Assembly (NCBI GenBank): GCA_023213395.1
Contig: CM041465.1
Coordinates: forward strand, 118,241,741 to 118,305,740
Direction of reading: 5' to 3'
Source: Cycas panzhihuaensis
Taxonomy: Eukaryota > Cycadophyta
DNA length: 64,000 nucleotides
Position 1 is the stretch's first letter. Every line of letters begins with the position of its first letter. The notes beneath the pieces were generated by a model, which made no database searches, was not told the DNA's origin, and saw nothing but the letters and a program-made list of their open reading frames with translations. A program made the translations under genes and the position numbers. Below, piece by piece: positions 47,807 to 60,000 of this stretch.

Positions 47807-48992
47807 GCAATGCCTTTGCGAGCGTTGTTAGAAGAAACAAAAGAAGGAAAGAAGGAGAGAGATGCAAGCGTGTTGGGGGTTGCCCAACTGAAAGCACGGG
47901 ATGAGAAATACCTAGAGGCAAGAACACCAACGGAAGAGAGAAGCAAATTTAGCTTCCTAACTGGCAGTCCCCAGTATGGTCGCCAATCAAACGATCCTAC
48001 GTCTAGCAAAGGGGGATAAAAGACACTACGCTAACTAGGCTAGATAGCAAGGACCTCACCTCGCAGGACGCCCGTCTTGTGGGAGGCGGTTCAGGACTGC
48101 AAGGTGCCTGGTTGCTTCTAGGTAGCCGTGCGAAAGCGAGGCCTTCCTACCCTTCGGATGGTTGGGAAGGAGAGGAGGTGCCTCACGCATTGCGGCTTCT
48201 CAAGGCAATGAGAAGGCAACAAAGGCAAGGGGGAACAACCGATCCAACACACAAGCAAACGGCAAAAGGGATGGCTCGAGTTTGATACAAAAAAGGGGGT
48301 GCCTACACTATGCTACGTAAAGCAAGAAACTAGTGCAGAAAAGTAAATGCAAAGAAACGATTATTTTTCCCTTTTTCTTTATGTTTTTTATCCTTTCTTA
48401 TCTACCAAGCAGATGCAAAAAGGACAAGAATAATATAAGGGGAAACACGAAGGAAACGAGAGGAATACCAGGATCCAGCATTTGAGGTAGAAGCATAGTT
48501 GATCTCGCGAGGTTTCCGCTCCCTCTTTCTCCTTTCTCCACGTACGTGACGCCAGTTGACGTGGTAAGGGGGTTCACTTACCTCCCCATGAGCATGCGAA
48601 ACCAAATGAAATGAAAGGACAAAAAGGAAACTCAAAAGTAAGGGAGAGAAAATACCGTATGGGAGCTAACTGGCAATGGGTTTGCACCATGCACCACCTC
48701 CACCAACATGATCCTGCAAGAAAGCACGAAAAGCACCTTCCTCTCGAGAGAGAGAGGCTACAAAATATACAAGGAGATATATGTATATGTATTGCAAACT
48801 GAAATAAACTCAACTAAATAAACTAAGCTATGTGTTAGAATGTAGCAAAAGAGAAACGAAATAAGAGCGCATGAGATACTCCTATACTATCAAATGTCAT
48901 AAACACATAAAGTGGAACTGAGTATAGCCTCGGGATGGCTAACTCACCCACGGGAGGTCTCCAAAGGGGCTCAGGAGAGAAACACCAGGTGG
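47807..48992 (-). other. Leader of the reverse gypsy element
   Basis: About 1.2 kb between the 5' LTR and gag, alignable with the array leaders. The donor-like motif AGGTAAGT is kept (plus-strand 48577-48584). Immediately after the LTR end the minus strand reads CCACCTGGTGTTTCTC. I could not match this to a tRNA 3' end, so the primer-binding site is unassigned. Confidence 0.75.
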
Positions 48993-50582
48993 TAACAAGG
49001 TGGATGCGGATTATCTCAAACCGGTCTGGATGCCCTGACACAATCCCCTAAACTCCTTCGACCCGTTCCTTGAGACAGCGTGTATGGCAAGGGGAAGAGG
49101 ACAAGGGACGGAACCCTTGGGGAGAAGGATGGCAATGGGGGACGGAACCCCACCTATCTCCCTCAAATCCTCGTGTATGCTCCCTTACTCTGGCTGACTG
49201 AGGAAGGAGTAAAAGAAGGCTTGGAGCAAATGAGGGATTCCAAAGGAACACCGGGGAAGTGGATTTGGATCAAGATAGCACTACGGGGCAGCTATGGCCA
49301 ATGGTAGTCACTTTCATTTATGAGGTAAAAGAGGTAAAGCAGGGAGGAAGAAGAGGTGGAATGCTTGCTAGTAAAAATGGAAAAAAGGTTACAAGTATGC
49401 CCAAAGGTTCGCAAGTAAAAAAGAGAAGGAAGTACAAGTAAAAAGAAGAAAAAATACAAGTAAAATACAAGAAATTACAAGCAAAACTAAGGGGTACCTT
49501 GTGTAGAGAGGTCAAGCATGCCTCCTGCCACTAGGAACAGCAGCAATGAAGGTCAAATGGAGGTTGATTATGAGTATGTCTTGATGAAGTGTAAGTGGAA
49601 GAGGCTCCTCGTAATGTTGGAGCTGTGAAGTAAGTCTTTGGGGCAGTTTCTTGGTTGAAGAAGTCCCTTAAATCTCTGAGCAGCTGTAAGGAGAATAGAG
49701 TTGGCTGTGGAGACTAGTAAGGGGCAGCAATGGCCCTGAAAAATCCATTGATGGCAGCCTGGTTCACCCTCCTCAATTGCTGTGCATGAAGGTGTAGTAT
49801 TTCCTGTCTGTTTTCTTGTGTGCAGTCCCTTGGAAAATCTTCTTCAAAATTTGGAAAATGGGCAAAAAGTCCTGGAAATGGGGAGGGAAATTCCCTTTAT
49901 CCTGCTCACGCAGTGAACGTTGGGGATGTCAGGGCACCTCCAATCGAGCGAAGCCACGCGGTAGTTCCGTGAAAAAACGGAAACTGTCGCGTGGTTCTCT
50001 TTTTTTAAATTTTAAACAGTCGTACCGCGGCAAACTCTGCGATACCACTGCAAACTCTGCGGTACCGCTTAGTTTACCGCGGTATCAGCCTGAAACTAAA
50101 AAAAAGAGAAAAACAAGCAGCAAAATCAGGTTTTGAGGCAAAAACAGAAACCAATCATGGGTTAAATCAGCTGAGGGAATGCCCAGGCAGTGGGCAAGTA
50201 CCCAAAACAACCCAAAAAGTCCTAACTAATGATTGAGTTTGACTTAGAAAGGATGGTAACATAGACGACATGTCGCAGCATGAGCAAGTAAACTGGCAAA
50301 AACAATCCCAGGAAACTTTAGAGACATCATGGGTGGCTGTACGCCATACGGGGTGTAACATTCACTGAGGAATACCCCTGCTGTGAGTCGTCATAGGCTA
50401 AAGGCGTGCCGTTAGGCACATGCATTATGAGCAAGCAGACATACAATGTGCACACGCAGGCGTATGTCAAGCAATCTACTCTAAATAACCTTAATCAAAC
50501 CAAGGCAAGAAAGGTAAGAGAATATACCTGAGAAAACCTGCGTCGATGTGTCTCGAGTCCATTCCCAGTAGCTGGGAAACTG
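48993..50582 (-). repeat. 5' LTR of the reverse gypsy element
   Basis: Matches 40009-41613. On the minus strand it begins near CAGTTTCCCAGCTACTGGG and ends CACCTTGTTA. It includes U3 palindromic repeats with GGTACC/GATACC words at 50021-50090 and a TATA-like GGATAAAGG near 49895-49902. Its start has a few bases of uncertainty because the flank and the other LTR disagree there. Confidence 0.87.
49895..49902 (-). promoter_or_regulatory. TATA-like box in the 5' LTR of the reverse element
   Basis: GGATAAAG on the minus strand follows AACGTTCACT, the same upstream word that precedes CATAAAA in the array LTRs. Likely core promoter; inference from position. Confidence 0.45.
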
Positions 50583-50584
50583 CA

Positions 50585-50880
50585 TCATTTGTAAATATTT
50601 TTATCCACTTCAATATTGGACAACCTATTAACCATATCCATCTTTTTTATTAAAGCTAAACTATTATAGTTTAGATGTCTAAATATCTTATGCCATAAGT
50701 CACTATCTAGTTTAACCATAGTTTTTAAGGCATAAGTGTGTGATGGGGTAAGGACAAGATTAAAGAGTCTATCCTTAGTCATTTTTCCTTTTGCTACAAC
50801 CACCTTATTTCTTCTCTTATATTTAATTATACATTTGCCATTATTAAATATGACCTTATAGTCTTAGACCATCATTTATC
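50585..50880 (-). pseudogene. Copia pre-integrase domain, truncated (outer element)
   Basis: The minus-strand ORF 50803-50585 reads KGKMTKDRLFNLVLT and DLWHKIFRHLNYNSLALIKK, matching the GAG-pre-integrase domain of copia Pol. The zinc-binding second half (CxxC) is cut off at the gypsy LTR. The homologous complete copy is at about 55650-55430. Confidence 0.82.
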
Positions 50881-51044
50881 CTATTGCAAGTAGATTTTTC
50901 TTTAAAGCATGGATATATAATACATCATCAAGGTGTTTATATTCCCCTTGTATCTATCATGAGAGTGACATTTCCTCTACCAACTGACTCATGGGATGTG
51001 TCATTACCAAATATTAGTGATCTCTTTTTAGTTCTATCTAAAGT

Positions 51045-52274
51045 TTAGAATAAATGCTCCTTATGTGTCATATGAATAGAGCAACTTGAATCAATATACC
51101 AATTGTCATCTTCCTCTTTATGGGTAATATAACTAGATAAGAAAAGACTGATATTATCTCTTGTTTTAATTGTTATATTGGCATTACCTTTTATAGGTGG
51201 TCCATATTTTAAAAAATATTTATCCTTTATATGACCATTATGATTACAATAGGTACAATATAATGTGTTTTTTCTCCCATAACTTAAACTTTGATTATGA
51301 GGATGAGATCTATCTATGTGAGATGATCTCTCCCTTTCCTCATAATGTGGGACTTAATTGTCCCTTGGTCTATTCTCATAATAATTGGGATTTGATCTTT
51401 AAGCTTGTATGTTCCCATGACAATTTAGGCAACATGGATGTGCCTCTAATTGTTTCTCTTGATTTTGATATTTAGGAGGATTAGTATTCCTTTAGTTTAC
51501 TCCTTATGTCCTTTAGTGAGGAGCTTGATATTTAGGTGGTACATCTTGATGCATGTCCCTTCTAGGATTTCTTCCTCTTCTTTTGGGAGATGGTTCTCTA
51601 GACTTGGATATACCAACTTGAGAATCATATTAGATTCTTGTCTTTATAGCAAAGGCATATTCAAGAGATTTATTTATATTTTGTTACTTTTTAACTATCA
51701 TCAACAAAGCACTTAATTATTCCACCTTAAGGGTGCTTAAGTATTTGGATTCCACTATATTTATTACTACCATTTTGAATCTTCTTACGTCACTTACACA
51801 CCTCAAGATTCATTCTACTACTCTCTGTTCAGTTAATATATCTCCAAGTGATCTCATTTAATTTACTATATCTTGTACTTTAGTCATAAATTCTATAATA
51901 GATTCAGTTGACATCATGCGTAAAGTCTCAAATTTGCTTCTTAGAGTTTAAAGTTTAGAAGATGTAACTCCTTTATAGATTAGTTGCAAGGTGTCCCATA
52001 CCTCTTTCAATTTTATAGACTCACTAACTCTTGGGAAAATATGGTCTTCTAATGAATAAAAAATGAGAGAAAGAGCTTCATTATCTTTCTTAACCTTTTC
52101 CTTGTAAGCTGCCTTTCCAACATTTGTTGTATTTTGACCTAGTTTATTACAACCTATCTTCATAATATTCCATATATTGTTAGCTATGAGGATGGGTCTC
52201 ATCGTTCTACTCTAATTTAGAAATTTTAATTTGTTAAACTTAGGAATAATCATATTACTAAAACTTGTTGCCAT
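51045..52274 (-). pseudogene. Copia gag and protease start (outer element)
   Basis: Gag begins MATSFSNMIIPKFN at 52274 and is broken by several stops. Its best open part is 52202-51948 (WNIMKIG, VSESIKLKEVWDTLQLIYKG, the UBN2/retrotransposon gag family pattern). The zinc knuckle near 51260-51210 reads CTYCNHNGHIKDKY, with the last Cys replaced by Tyr. The protease motif YIDSSCSIHMT is at about 51105-51060, where copia usually has DSGxS/C. Confidence 0.8.
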
Positions 52275-52541
52275 TTCTTAATTAGGTTTTATAAAAAAAA
52301 TATCTTTAGATAGGATGATGTTTTCTAAAAGTTTGATTTTAATATTAACCCAAAAATAAGGTTTAAAGGTTTTCCTAAAGTTTATAAGTGTCCTAGACCC
52401 TAGTGAGGTTTCTAGGCTCTAAGTCCAAGTTTCTCTAAGGGAAACCTTTGGTTACTATCTTATTTATTGGCACTTTCCCATAAGTGGAAAAAAAGGGATC
52501 TAATATATTAGTGCATGAGCTCTAAGTTTGATATACCTTAG

Positions 52542-52905
52542 TGAAAGATGTATAAGGTGCAGAGCAAGGGCATTCAATATGGCGAGTGCATTGTATCTCA
52601 ACTAAAGTTAATATCTTTGATTGATTTGAGAGAGATGTTAAAAAACACCAGGGAGGTATTCCCACCCCTTTTATAAGTGAATTTAGGGAGGCAGCAAGCA
52701 CCTCAACTTGACCTGTCTAAAATTCAAATTTGTATTGAAATATAATAAATAATAAATAAGCACATACCTTAATAGTGATCTATCAGCTTCTTAGGTGGCT
52801 TATGGGGACTATTATGTGGCGCAAGGTACCCTAGGGAGCCCCAAAGATGGCTTTGAGAGGACCTAGGTGCATGTTATCAAAGGTACATTAGGTATTATCC
52901 TAACA
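52542..52905 (-). repeat. 3' LTR of the inner copia
   Basis: 364 bases, matching 60533-60895 with many substitutions, which suggests an old insertion. Both carry CACCCCTTTTATAAGTGAATTT on the plus strand and the end word ATTATCCTAACA. Confidence 0.88.
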
Positions 52906-52917
52906 TTCTCCCCCATA
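52906..52917 (-). other. Polypurine tract of the inner copia
   Basis: The minus strand reads ATGGGGGAGAA directly before the LTR start TGTTAGGATAAT, the normal place and form of the plus-strand primer. Confidence 0.85.
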
Positions 52918-53009
52918 ATGCCTAATGTGAATAACTCCTAAACTATCTTTGAATTTCTAGAATTTAACTTTACCTAATGATTTTGTAAAGATATACGATG
53001 CTTGGTCTT

Positions 53010-53420
53010 TAATGCTACAATAGTCTAATTCAATCTCTTCTACTTGCACTAGATCAAGTGATGTTAAGTCTCAATGTATTTTATTCTACCATAAAAAACT
53101 TGATTCTTTGCCATCTGAATAATGCTCTAATTATCACACCAAATTCTTGTAGGACCTTTCTATTTTAGCTAAAAATCTTGTAGTAGTCTTCTTAACCAAA
53201 TTGATTCACATGCACCTAGAATCACTACTTTGTACTCTACCTTAGTTGTAGATAGAGAAACTATGTTCTATTTCTTGGTACTCCATGCTATAGCTGTTAA
53301 TCCCATACTAAACATATAACTTGATGTTGATTTCTTATCATCAATATCTCTTGACCAATCTGAGTCTATAACCTATCAATCAAAATTTTGATGAAGCTTT
53401 ATAGTATAACCCATATTCTA
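53010..53420 (-). pseudogene. Copia RNase H domain (inner element)
   Basis: Minus-strand segments DSDWSRDIDDKKSTSSYMF, LSTTKVEYKVVILGACESIW and RIWCDN correspond to the D-E-D pattern of copia RNase H. Several stops interrupt it. Its normal role is to remove RNA from the RNA-DNA hybrid during reverse transcription. Confidence 0.8.
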
Positions 53421-53639
53421 AAGTTCCTTTAAGATAACGGAGAATTCTTTTTATTACTTGACAATGTGTGGTCTTTGGATCTTATATAAATCTAGACATA
53501 ACACTAATTGAGTATGTTATATTAGGTCAAATGGATGTCAAATATATCAAGCTTCTGATTAGTTGTCTATAGAGCATAAGGTCGATTGATGTAGGATTAT
53601 CTGACTTAGAGAGCTTGATTCCAATTTCTATTGGAGTTA

Positions 53640-54330
53640 CTAAAGTTTTACAATCAATCATCCTAAACTTTTATAATAAATCTAGGGTATATTTTCATTG
53701 GGAAATGAAGATGCTCTTCTTGTCTTGCCATGCTTCCAAGCCTAGGAAGTAATGCATTAGTCCCAAATCTGCATCTCAATCTTTCTACACATAGTATTCT
53801 TAAAGTGTCACAATAAGTAGGAGTTATTTCTAATATAAACAAGATCATCCATATAAAGTCCTACTATTTGGATTGAGTCTTCCTTAATTTGAATGTAAAT
53901 ATTAGGATCTTCTTGAGATCTTTCAAAACCTTAATCTCTAAAGTATTTGTTTATGTGGGAATACTAGGCCCTCGGTGCTTATTTCAATCCATAGAGTGCC
54001 TTTTTAAGTTTATACATTTTGATTTTTGTCCCCGTGACTTTAAAATAGAGGGGTTGAGTGACATAAATATCCTCTTCGATATAGCCATTGAGGAAGGCAT
54101 TTTTAACGTCCATTTGGTAGACTTTTCAACCCATATAGGTAGCTAAGCTCATCATCATTCTAAGTATTTCCATCTGAGCAATAGTGGAAAACATTTCATT
54201 GTAGTCAGTGCCTTCTTTTTGGGTATAACCCTTAGCAACCAATCTAGCCTTGTATTTATCAATAGATCCATTTGATCGAAACTTGGTTTTGTAAATCCAT
54301 TTGGTACCAATAGCCTTTTTATTTAGAGGT
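53640..54330 (-). pseudogene. Copia reverse transcriptase (inner element)
   Basis: Minus-strand segments [38 protein letters not shown] and the catalytic YMDD (53855-53844, in LYMDDLVYI) identify copia RT. A Trp codon at the usual [14 protein letters not shown] position is TGA, and there are further stops and a frame change between the first half and the YMDD. Confidence 0.85.
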
Positions 54331-54559
54331 AAGTTGACTAACTCCCAAGTGTCATTTTTAATAATAGAATGTTTTTCATCTTACATTGTATTTCGCCAAG
54401 ATGCATGTTCATTGGCCTATCAAAAGTTCTAGGCTCATGAGATTCTAATACTTTGTTTATAAGGGTAAAATTAATCCTATGTAAGTGTGTGGATCTATGA
54501 GTGTTGTCCAATATATTGCCTACGCCTTAATTCCATTGAACCCATTTTAGAAGATTTTA

Positions 54560-55420
54560 TGGTGGAGGTTGAGAGGAAGTTCCCTCCCCACTAGGTTCAT
54601 TAATGACTCTTCTAGAGTTAAATATAGGAGGCATATACTTGGATTTGGATGATTTATCAAACTTGATTACAACTTCCTTCTTCTTTTCTTGAATATCTTT
54701 ATAATAGGCATTCTCCTAGACATTAATATCTCTACTTAACATGACCTTTTTTTACTTAGGATCATAAACTTTATATGATTTGGAGGTTTCACTATAGCCA
54801 AGGAATATACATTTGATCTCATGATCATCTAGCTTGGATCTCCTTTAATTAGGAACATGAGCATATGCTAAGTATCTGAAGACTTTAAGGTAATGTATGC
54901 TTGGTTTATAGCTGGTCCAAGCTTCTTCAGGATTTTTTCACCTAAGGGATTTGGTGGAGCGCCTATTGTTTAGATAGATAACAGTATGTACTATTTCAAC
55001 CCAAAATTCATGTCCCAAATTCTTATCCTTTAACATCGACCTAGCCATTTTGACTCTTGTGTAATTTTTTCTTTCTTCTACACCATTTTGTTATGGGGTG
55101 TAGGGATTAATGAGTTGTCTTCTAATGCCATGATGAATATAATAAACTTTGAATTCATTAGAGATAAATTCTCTTCTATTGTCTGATCTTAGGGATAGTA
55201 ACTTGTATCTATTTTGTCATTCCACAAAGATTTTGAAGTCAACAAAGTATTGAAATACATTTGATTTGAATTTGAGGAAGAATATTCATATCTTCCTTGT
55301 GAAATCATCAATGAAAGTGATGAAGTAGCGAGCTACTGCTAATGAGGGGATATTCATTAGACTGCATATATCTATATATACTAGTTGAAGTGGACTCGAT
55401 CCTTGATGATTGAAGTCTAG
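54560..55420 (-). pseudogene. Copia integrase core (inner element)
   Basis: Starts YIDICSLMN (first catalytic Asp near 55372) and continues with FITFIDDFTRKI. The second Asp is in LRSDNRREF (55183-55181) and the Glu in NGVEERKN (near 55076), so the D-D-E triad is retained. Stops lie between them. The C-terminal GYSETSKSYKVYDPK segment is typical of copia integrase. Confidence 0.85.
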
Positions 55421-55429
55421 AAAACTTTC

Positions 55430-55744
55430 CCTATGTTGTTTACTAAGAATGCATCCTTCACATAGGTTTTTGTCTACTTCGATATGTGGTAATCCATTTA
55501 CCATATCCATTCTTTTCATAGGGACAAGACTATTATAGTTAAGATGGCCAAATCTCATATGCCATAATTTGCTATCCACTTTAACTATAGTTTTTAGGGT
55601 ATAGGTATCCGAAGGAGTAAGAATGACTTTAAATAATCTATCTTTGGTCATGTTTCCTTTTGCTACTATAGCTTTGTTTCTTCTTTTATCCTTGATTACA
55701 CACTCGCCATTATCAAATATAACTTTATAGTCTTGTCTCATCAT
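55430..55744 (-). pseudogene. Copia pre-integrase domain (inner element)
   Basis: Part of the 152-residue open frame 55744-55286. LWHMRFGHLNYNSLVPMKRM followed by CEGCILSKQHRESF gives the His-His-Cys-Cys zinc-binding pattern (His near 55561, first Cys near 55462). It leads without a break into the integrase. Confidence 0.88.
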
Positions 55745-55990
55745 CTACCCTACTAATAATAATTTTTTCTTTAAAGTTGAGATATACAAGACATCATTAA
55801 GATGTTTATATTCTCCTATATCTATCATGAGGGCTATATTGCCTTTACCAATTAATTTGTGGAATGTATTATCACCAAACATTATTGATCCCTTCCTACT
55901 TATATCCAAGATTTGAAATAGGTATTCCTTATGAGTCATGTGGGTTAAACAACTTGAGTCAATATACTAATTGTCGTCCTCTTCTTCCTT
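55745..55990 (-). pseudogene. Copia protease region (inner element)
   Basis: YIDSSCLTHMTHKEYLFQIL (Asp codon near 55960) is the active-site region. It continues with GDNTFHKLIGKGNIALMI and LNDVLYISTLKKKLLLVG, the end of a copia protease. A stop separates it from the pre-integrase frame, and another replaces the Trp before YIDSS. Confidence 0.8.
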
Positions 55991-56005
55991 GGAAGTGAAA
56001 CTGGA

Positions 56006-57024
56006 TTAAAATAATCTATTATTATCTCTTGATTCTATTGTGGTATGGGCACTCTCTCTGGTAGGTGGTCCATGTTTGGAAAAGCACTTATCTTCTGAAT
56101 GACCACTTTTGTGATAATAGGAATAATATAATGGTTCTCTCCTTTTATGGCTCAAACTTCTACTTCTTGGATGAGTTATATTGGTGTTAGAAGGTCTTCC
56201 CCTTTCCTCATAATGTGGGGGTGGATTTTCTCTTTGTTTGTTGTCATAGTAATCCTGATTCGACCTTGAGATTTGAACACTCCCTTGATAATTGGGGTAA
56301 TATGTATGTCCCTCTAAATATTTTTCTTGATTTGGGTACTTAGGAGGGTTCATGTTTTATTGATTTCCTCCTTTTCTCCTTTAATGTGGGGCTCTATACT
56401 TAGGAAGGTCTTGTCTTACATCCCTTCTAAGGTTTCTATCCATTCTCTTGGGAGGTGGTTCCCTAGATCTTGAAGTTCCTACATGAAAGTGATTGAATTC
56501 TAGTCTTAGTAGTAAAGGCATGTTCAAATAATTCATTAGCATTCTATTATTCTTCGAATGACATTAGTATAACACTTAGTTGCTCTACCTTTAATGTACT
56601 TAGGTCCTTTGACATCCCTATACTTGGTTATAAACTCATAAACTCGATTATTGATTCTGTGGGTATCATTTATAAATTCTCAAACTTGCTTCTAAGATTT
56701 TAGAGCTTAGAGGAAGTAACTCCTTTATAGATCAGTTAGAGTATGTCCCATGCTTCTTTTTATTTGGTTGATTTACTAACACGAGGGAAAACATGGTCCT
56801 CTAATGCATAAAATATGAGTGCAAGAGCTTCATTGTCCTTTTTAACATTTTCTTTGTAAGTGGTCTTTTTGCATCAGTTACATTCTATCCTAACTCACTA
56901 TATCCTATTTTCACAATCTCCCACATATCGTTAGCAATGAGGATAGACCTCATCCTCTTGCTCTATTTTAAAAAGTTGTTTCTATCAAATTTAGGAATTA
57001 TCATATTTCCAATACTAGAGGTCA
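56006..57024 (-). pseudogene. Copia gag (inner element)
   Basis: Starts MTSSIGNMIIPKFDRNNF at 57024, parallel to the outer copy. The N-terminal gag part has many stops. The open part 56353-56006 is the nucleocapsid end. The knuckle reads YYSYYHKSGHSEDKC, with the first two cysteines both replaced by tyrosine, so it should not bind zinc normally. Confidence 0.82.
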
Positions 57025-60000
57025 TTTTTAGCTAAGATTTTTTAAAATGTGGTAAATGAGATAAGGATTATAAATGTTTGAATTTAAAATTTGAAACAAG
57101 TGATAATATTCAAGGTTTTATCCAAAGTTTTCAAAGTAGACTAGTCCCTAATAAGGCTTCTAAGCTCTAAGTTTAAGGGTCTCTAAGGGAAACCTTTTAT
57201 TATTATTTTGTCTAGTGGCACCTGCCCACAAGTGGTAAAACATGGACTCAATATGCCGATATATGAACTCAAGGCTTGATATACCTCAATATATAGGTTG
57301 CTACAAAGGTTTTTATACTCCCCTGAATTATTAATCCACCTGCACTAGACTTATGATTAATGACAGATCTAATGATCAAGGTTGCACGAACTAAGGCACT
57401 CACCCTCTCTAAGTCTAACCTTGGTCTTCGAACACCAATAAGGATAGGTTCTCCACCTCATCCTACCACCTAATACACCTTATAACTAATGCCTTCCCCC
57501 ATCCATTATGAGTAGGCTAATTAGTATATGCATGGTGATAACTTTAGAGGTCTTAATCATTCTCCTTGTAAGGCTAGAAAATAGTGTGATTGATTTAGGA
57601 GTTATCTTTTTTAATATGAGAATATATTAATTAAAATTATGGTCTTGCTTAGGTTTTACAAAGTTTCTTTTATGTAGGAAATAAAGTAACTCAAAAAATA
57701 AATCCACTAAGTAAGATAAATATAAAGATTAATTTTTATGAAATGGAAATGTGCTTCAAACTTTCAAATGAGTATATATTATAAGCTTTCTTCAAATCTC
57801 AATAAAGCAAGTATATGAAGTAATAAAGCTTTTCTTCTTCAAGCAAGCTAAAGAATACAAGATAATATGTAAACTAGTTCTTCTAACTTGATATGTTTGT
57901 AGAAAGAAATAAGAACCTATATGCTCCTTTAATCCTTTTAAAATATAAACTAAACTTTGTAGCTTTCAAATGAAATAAGGAATTAAAACCTTAAATGAAA
58001 ATGAAATGACTTATTTTTCAAAGTATGCAAGATAATGAGAATGTCTAATTAGCAAAATAACTATATAAAAACTTAAAATTCTTAAGTAGAATCTTTGCTC
58101 AAAGTAATAAAAATACTAGAAAGTTATATATATTCAATAAATAATATAAGAAATAAACATATTTAATACAGATTATACTCATTTATTGAATTTGCACCAC
58201 TTAGGTTGTTGAAAACTCAAAGTACTAAAAAAGATAACTCTTGGCTACAAAATATCTTTAAAATGTATACAAGGACCAATGGTAACTTTAAGAACTAATT
58301 AGTAATAATCAATAATACAAGTATAATCCTTTGAAACAATAAAATACTTAAAAAATTATAAAAAACGGGTCTATCTAGGATGAATAGAAAACTTAAATTA
58401 AATAGATTTAAAACCTTATCAAACTATATCGAAATATAATTAAACAGATTCTAATGTGTAGTACACAGAATTACCTTTCCAACGAATCTAATAGTTTAAA
58501 AAATAGAGTTTGTATGACAAAGTTATTACAAAATTGGTAAGAAGGTCTCTTTATGGTTAGTAAAATATTAGTTAAAAGAAAGGGTCACTTTGATTGATTG
58601 AATCTCAGCTAAAATAATCTCAAATTTGACAAATAATGATTCTACGCTATAACACTCTGAAATACAATCACAATGGAACTAGTTTCACTGAAATTTGATA
58701 TGCCAATAATGAGATATAATAAAAAATGTGAAGGGTCCTCCTTGAGTATTAATGAACATAAATTTTGAAAGAAAAAAGTAATAGGCCCCTTTTGATGGAG
58801 TCGTTGGTCACATGCAAATCTGATATGACTGAGTACTAAGAGCCCAAAGGGGTTACCAAATCTCAAAATTTATAGAATTTATTTAATAGGCTTAAAAACT
58901 AAAAAGATTAAAAGTGATTAATAAAATTTAGATTCTGTAGAAGATGACAGTCATATGATGTGATAACATTATCGAGGGCTAGAGCACAAAGGAGGCTAGC
59001 ACTTAAATAAATTCCATGGAATTGAAAGACTATCAATTTTAATTAATTTTTTATAAAACTTTATAAAAAGGATAAAATAAATCAAAGAATCAATTGCCTA
59101 TTAACAATGATAACCAGGTAATAAATGCAAGTCAAAAAATTATTAGAGTTGATTAAATCTACTTCAAATCACTTCCCACATATAGTGCTAAGAAAAATAT
59201 CCAAGAAAATATATAAATATTATTAAAAAAAATAGACTCATTTTTCACTAAAGTTTTCTTCATCTTCAAATTGCAAGGAGAAAGGAGAAGCCAGATGTGA
59301 TGAAATGAAGGACGCAACGATGGCTCCAAAACTATTTCAGATTTTGTTTTCCTTTCTTTTTGGGATTCGCTATTATTGGTTATGTACTTCATCTTAATGA
59401 CGTCTACAAATGGCCACATTTTTTAGCCCCACAGGGTCATACCTAGACCAATAAACTACAATGGCCACAAGTAGAGTGGCAGGTGCAGATATATGAGATC
59501 TGATATGAAACAACAAGCATTTGACACACACCCATTGATATATAGACACACTCCCATATAATGGCCATGGTCTAAGGGCCTTGTACAATGGTGGCAGGAG
59601 GAGCTAATGAGGCCAATGGAACTGCAAGATAATGTAGCTCTTTTGTAGTTTATATCTTGCAAGTATAAAATTTCATCTACACCACGAAGAACTTCTACTA
59701 TAACTATTATCAATGGTCGATGGTCGAGGAAATTGATCACTTGATTAGTATTGAGAATGATCTCAATAGATCGTAATAACAAACTTTTAAGAACTAGCAA
59801 GGGAATTGGCAATGGCAAGAGGGTTCTGTTGAATTTGATTTTCTCTCATTTTTCTTGAACTCGAAGGATTATTACAGAATATTAGAAGTTGACTATGATG
59901 CTACAGAGGATGCAATTCGATTAAATTATATTCATTTGGCGTTGAAATGGCATCCAGATAAGCGATAAGATGAAGCCAGTACAAAGTCAAAATTTTAAGA

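Larger units (their letters stand above)
40009..50582 (-). mobile_element. Reverse-strand Tat/Ogre-like gypsy element lacking integrase
   Basis: About 10.6 kb bounded by two ~1.6 kb direct LTRs (40009-41613 and 48993-50582). Reading on the minus strand, the order is 5' LTR, leader, gag, protease, RT, RNase H, second RNase H, short non-coding segment, 3' LTR. Two RNase H domains in series are a mark of the Tat/Ogre lineage. No integrase zinc finger or D-D-E core is visible between the second RNase H (ends 42003) and the 3' LTR, only ~390 bases. In sampled LTR stretches the two copies differ at about 2% of bases, mostly transitions, so the element is far younger than its neighbours' decay would suggest. 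No target-site duplication was found. Confidence 0.9.
50583..52541 (-). mobile_element. Outer Ty1/copia element, gag to pre-integrase fragment
   Basis: On the minus strand this runs from a gag ATG at 52274 to a break at 50582 in the pre-integrase domain, where the gypsy LTR begins. The rest of pol is missing. Its own 5' part is displaced to 60896 and beyond by the inner copia insertion. Sequence upstream of gag (52275-52541) matches 57025-57280 of the inner element. Confidence 0.83.

Noticed and set aside
48960-48992. A primer-binding site for the gypsy element
   Set aside because: CCACCTGGTGTTTCTC behind the LTR end does not match a tRNA 3' end that I can name, and the array units differ there.
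51197-51716. Plus-strand ORFs over the outer copia gag
   Set aside because: Antisense to the zinc-knuckle and gag coding strand; no features of their own.
59159-59818. Minus-strand ORFs of 64-120 residues in the copia leader
   Set aside because: AT-rich leader sequence, no domain, and overlapping each other in different frames; not convincingly part of the J-domain capture.
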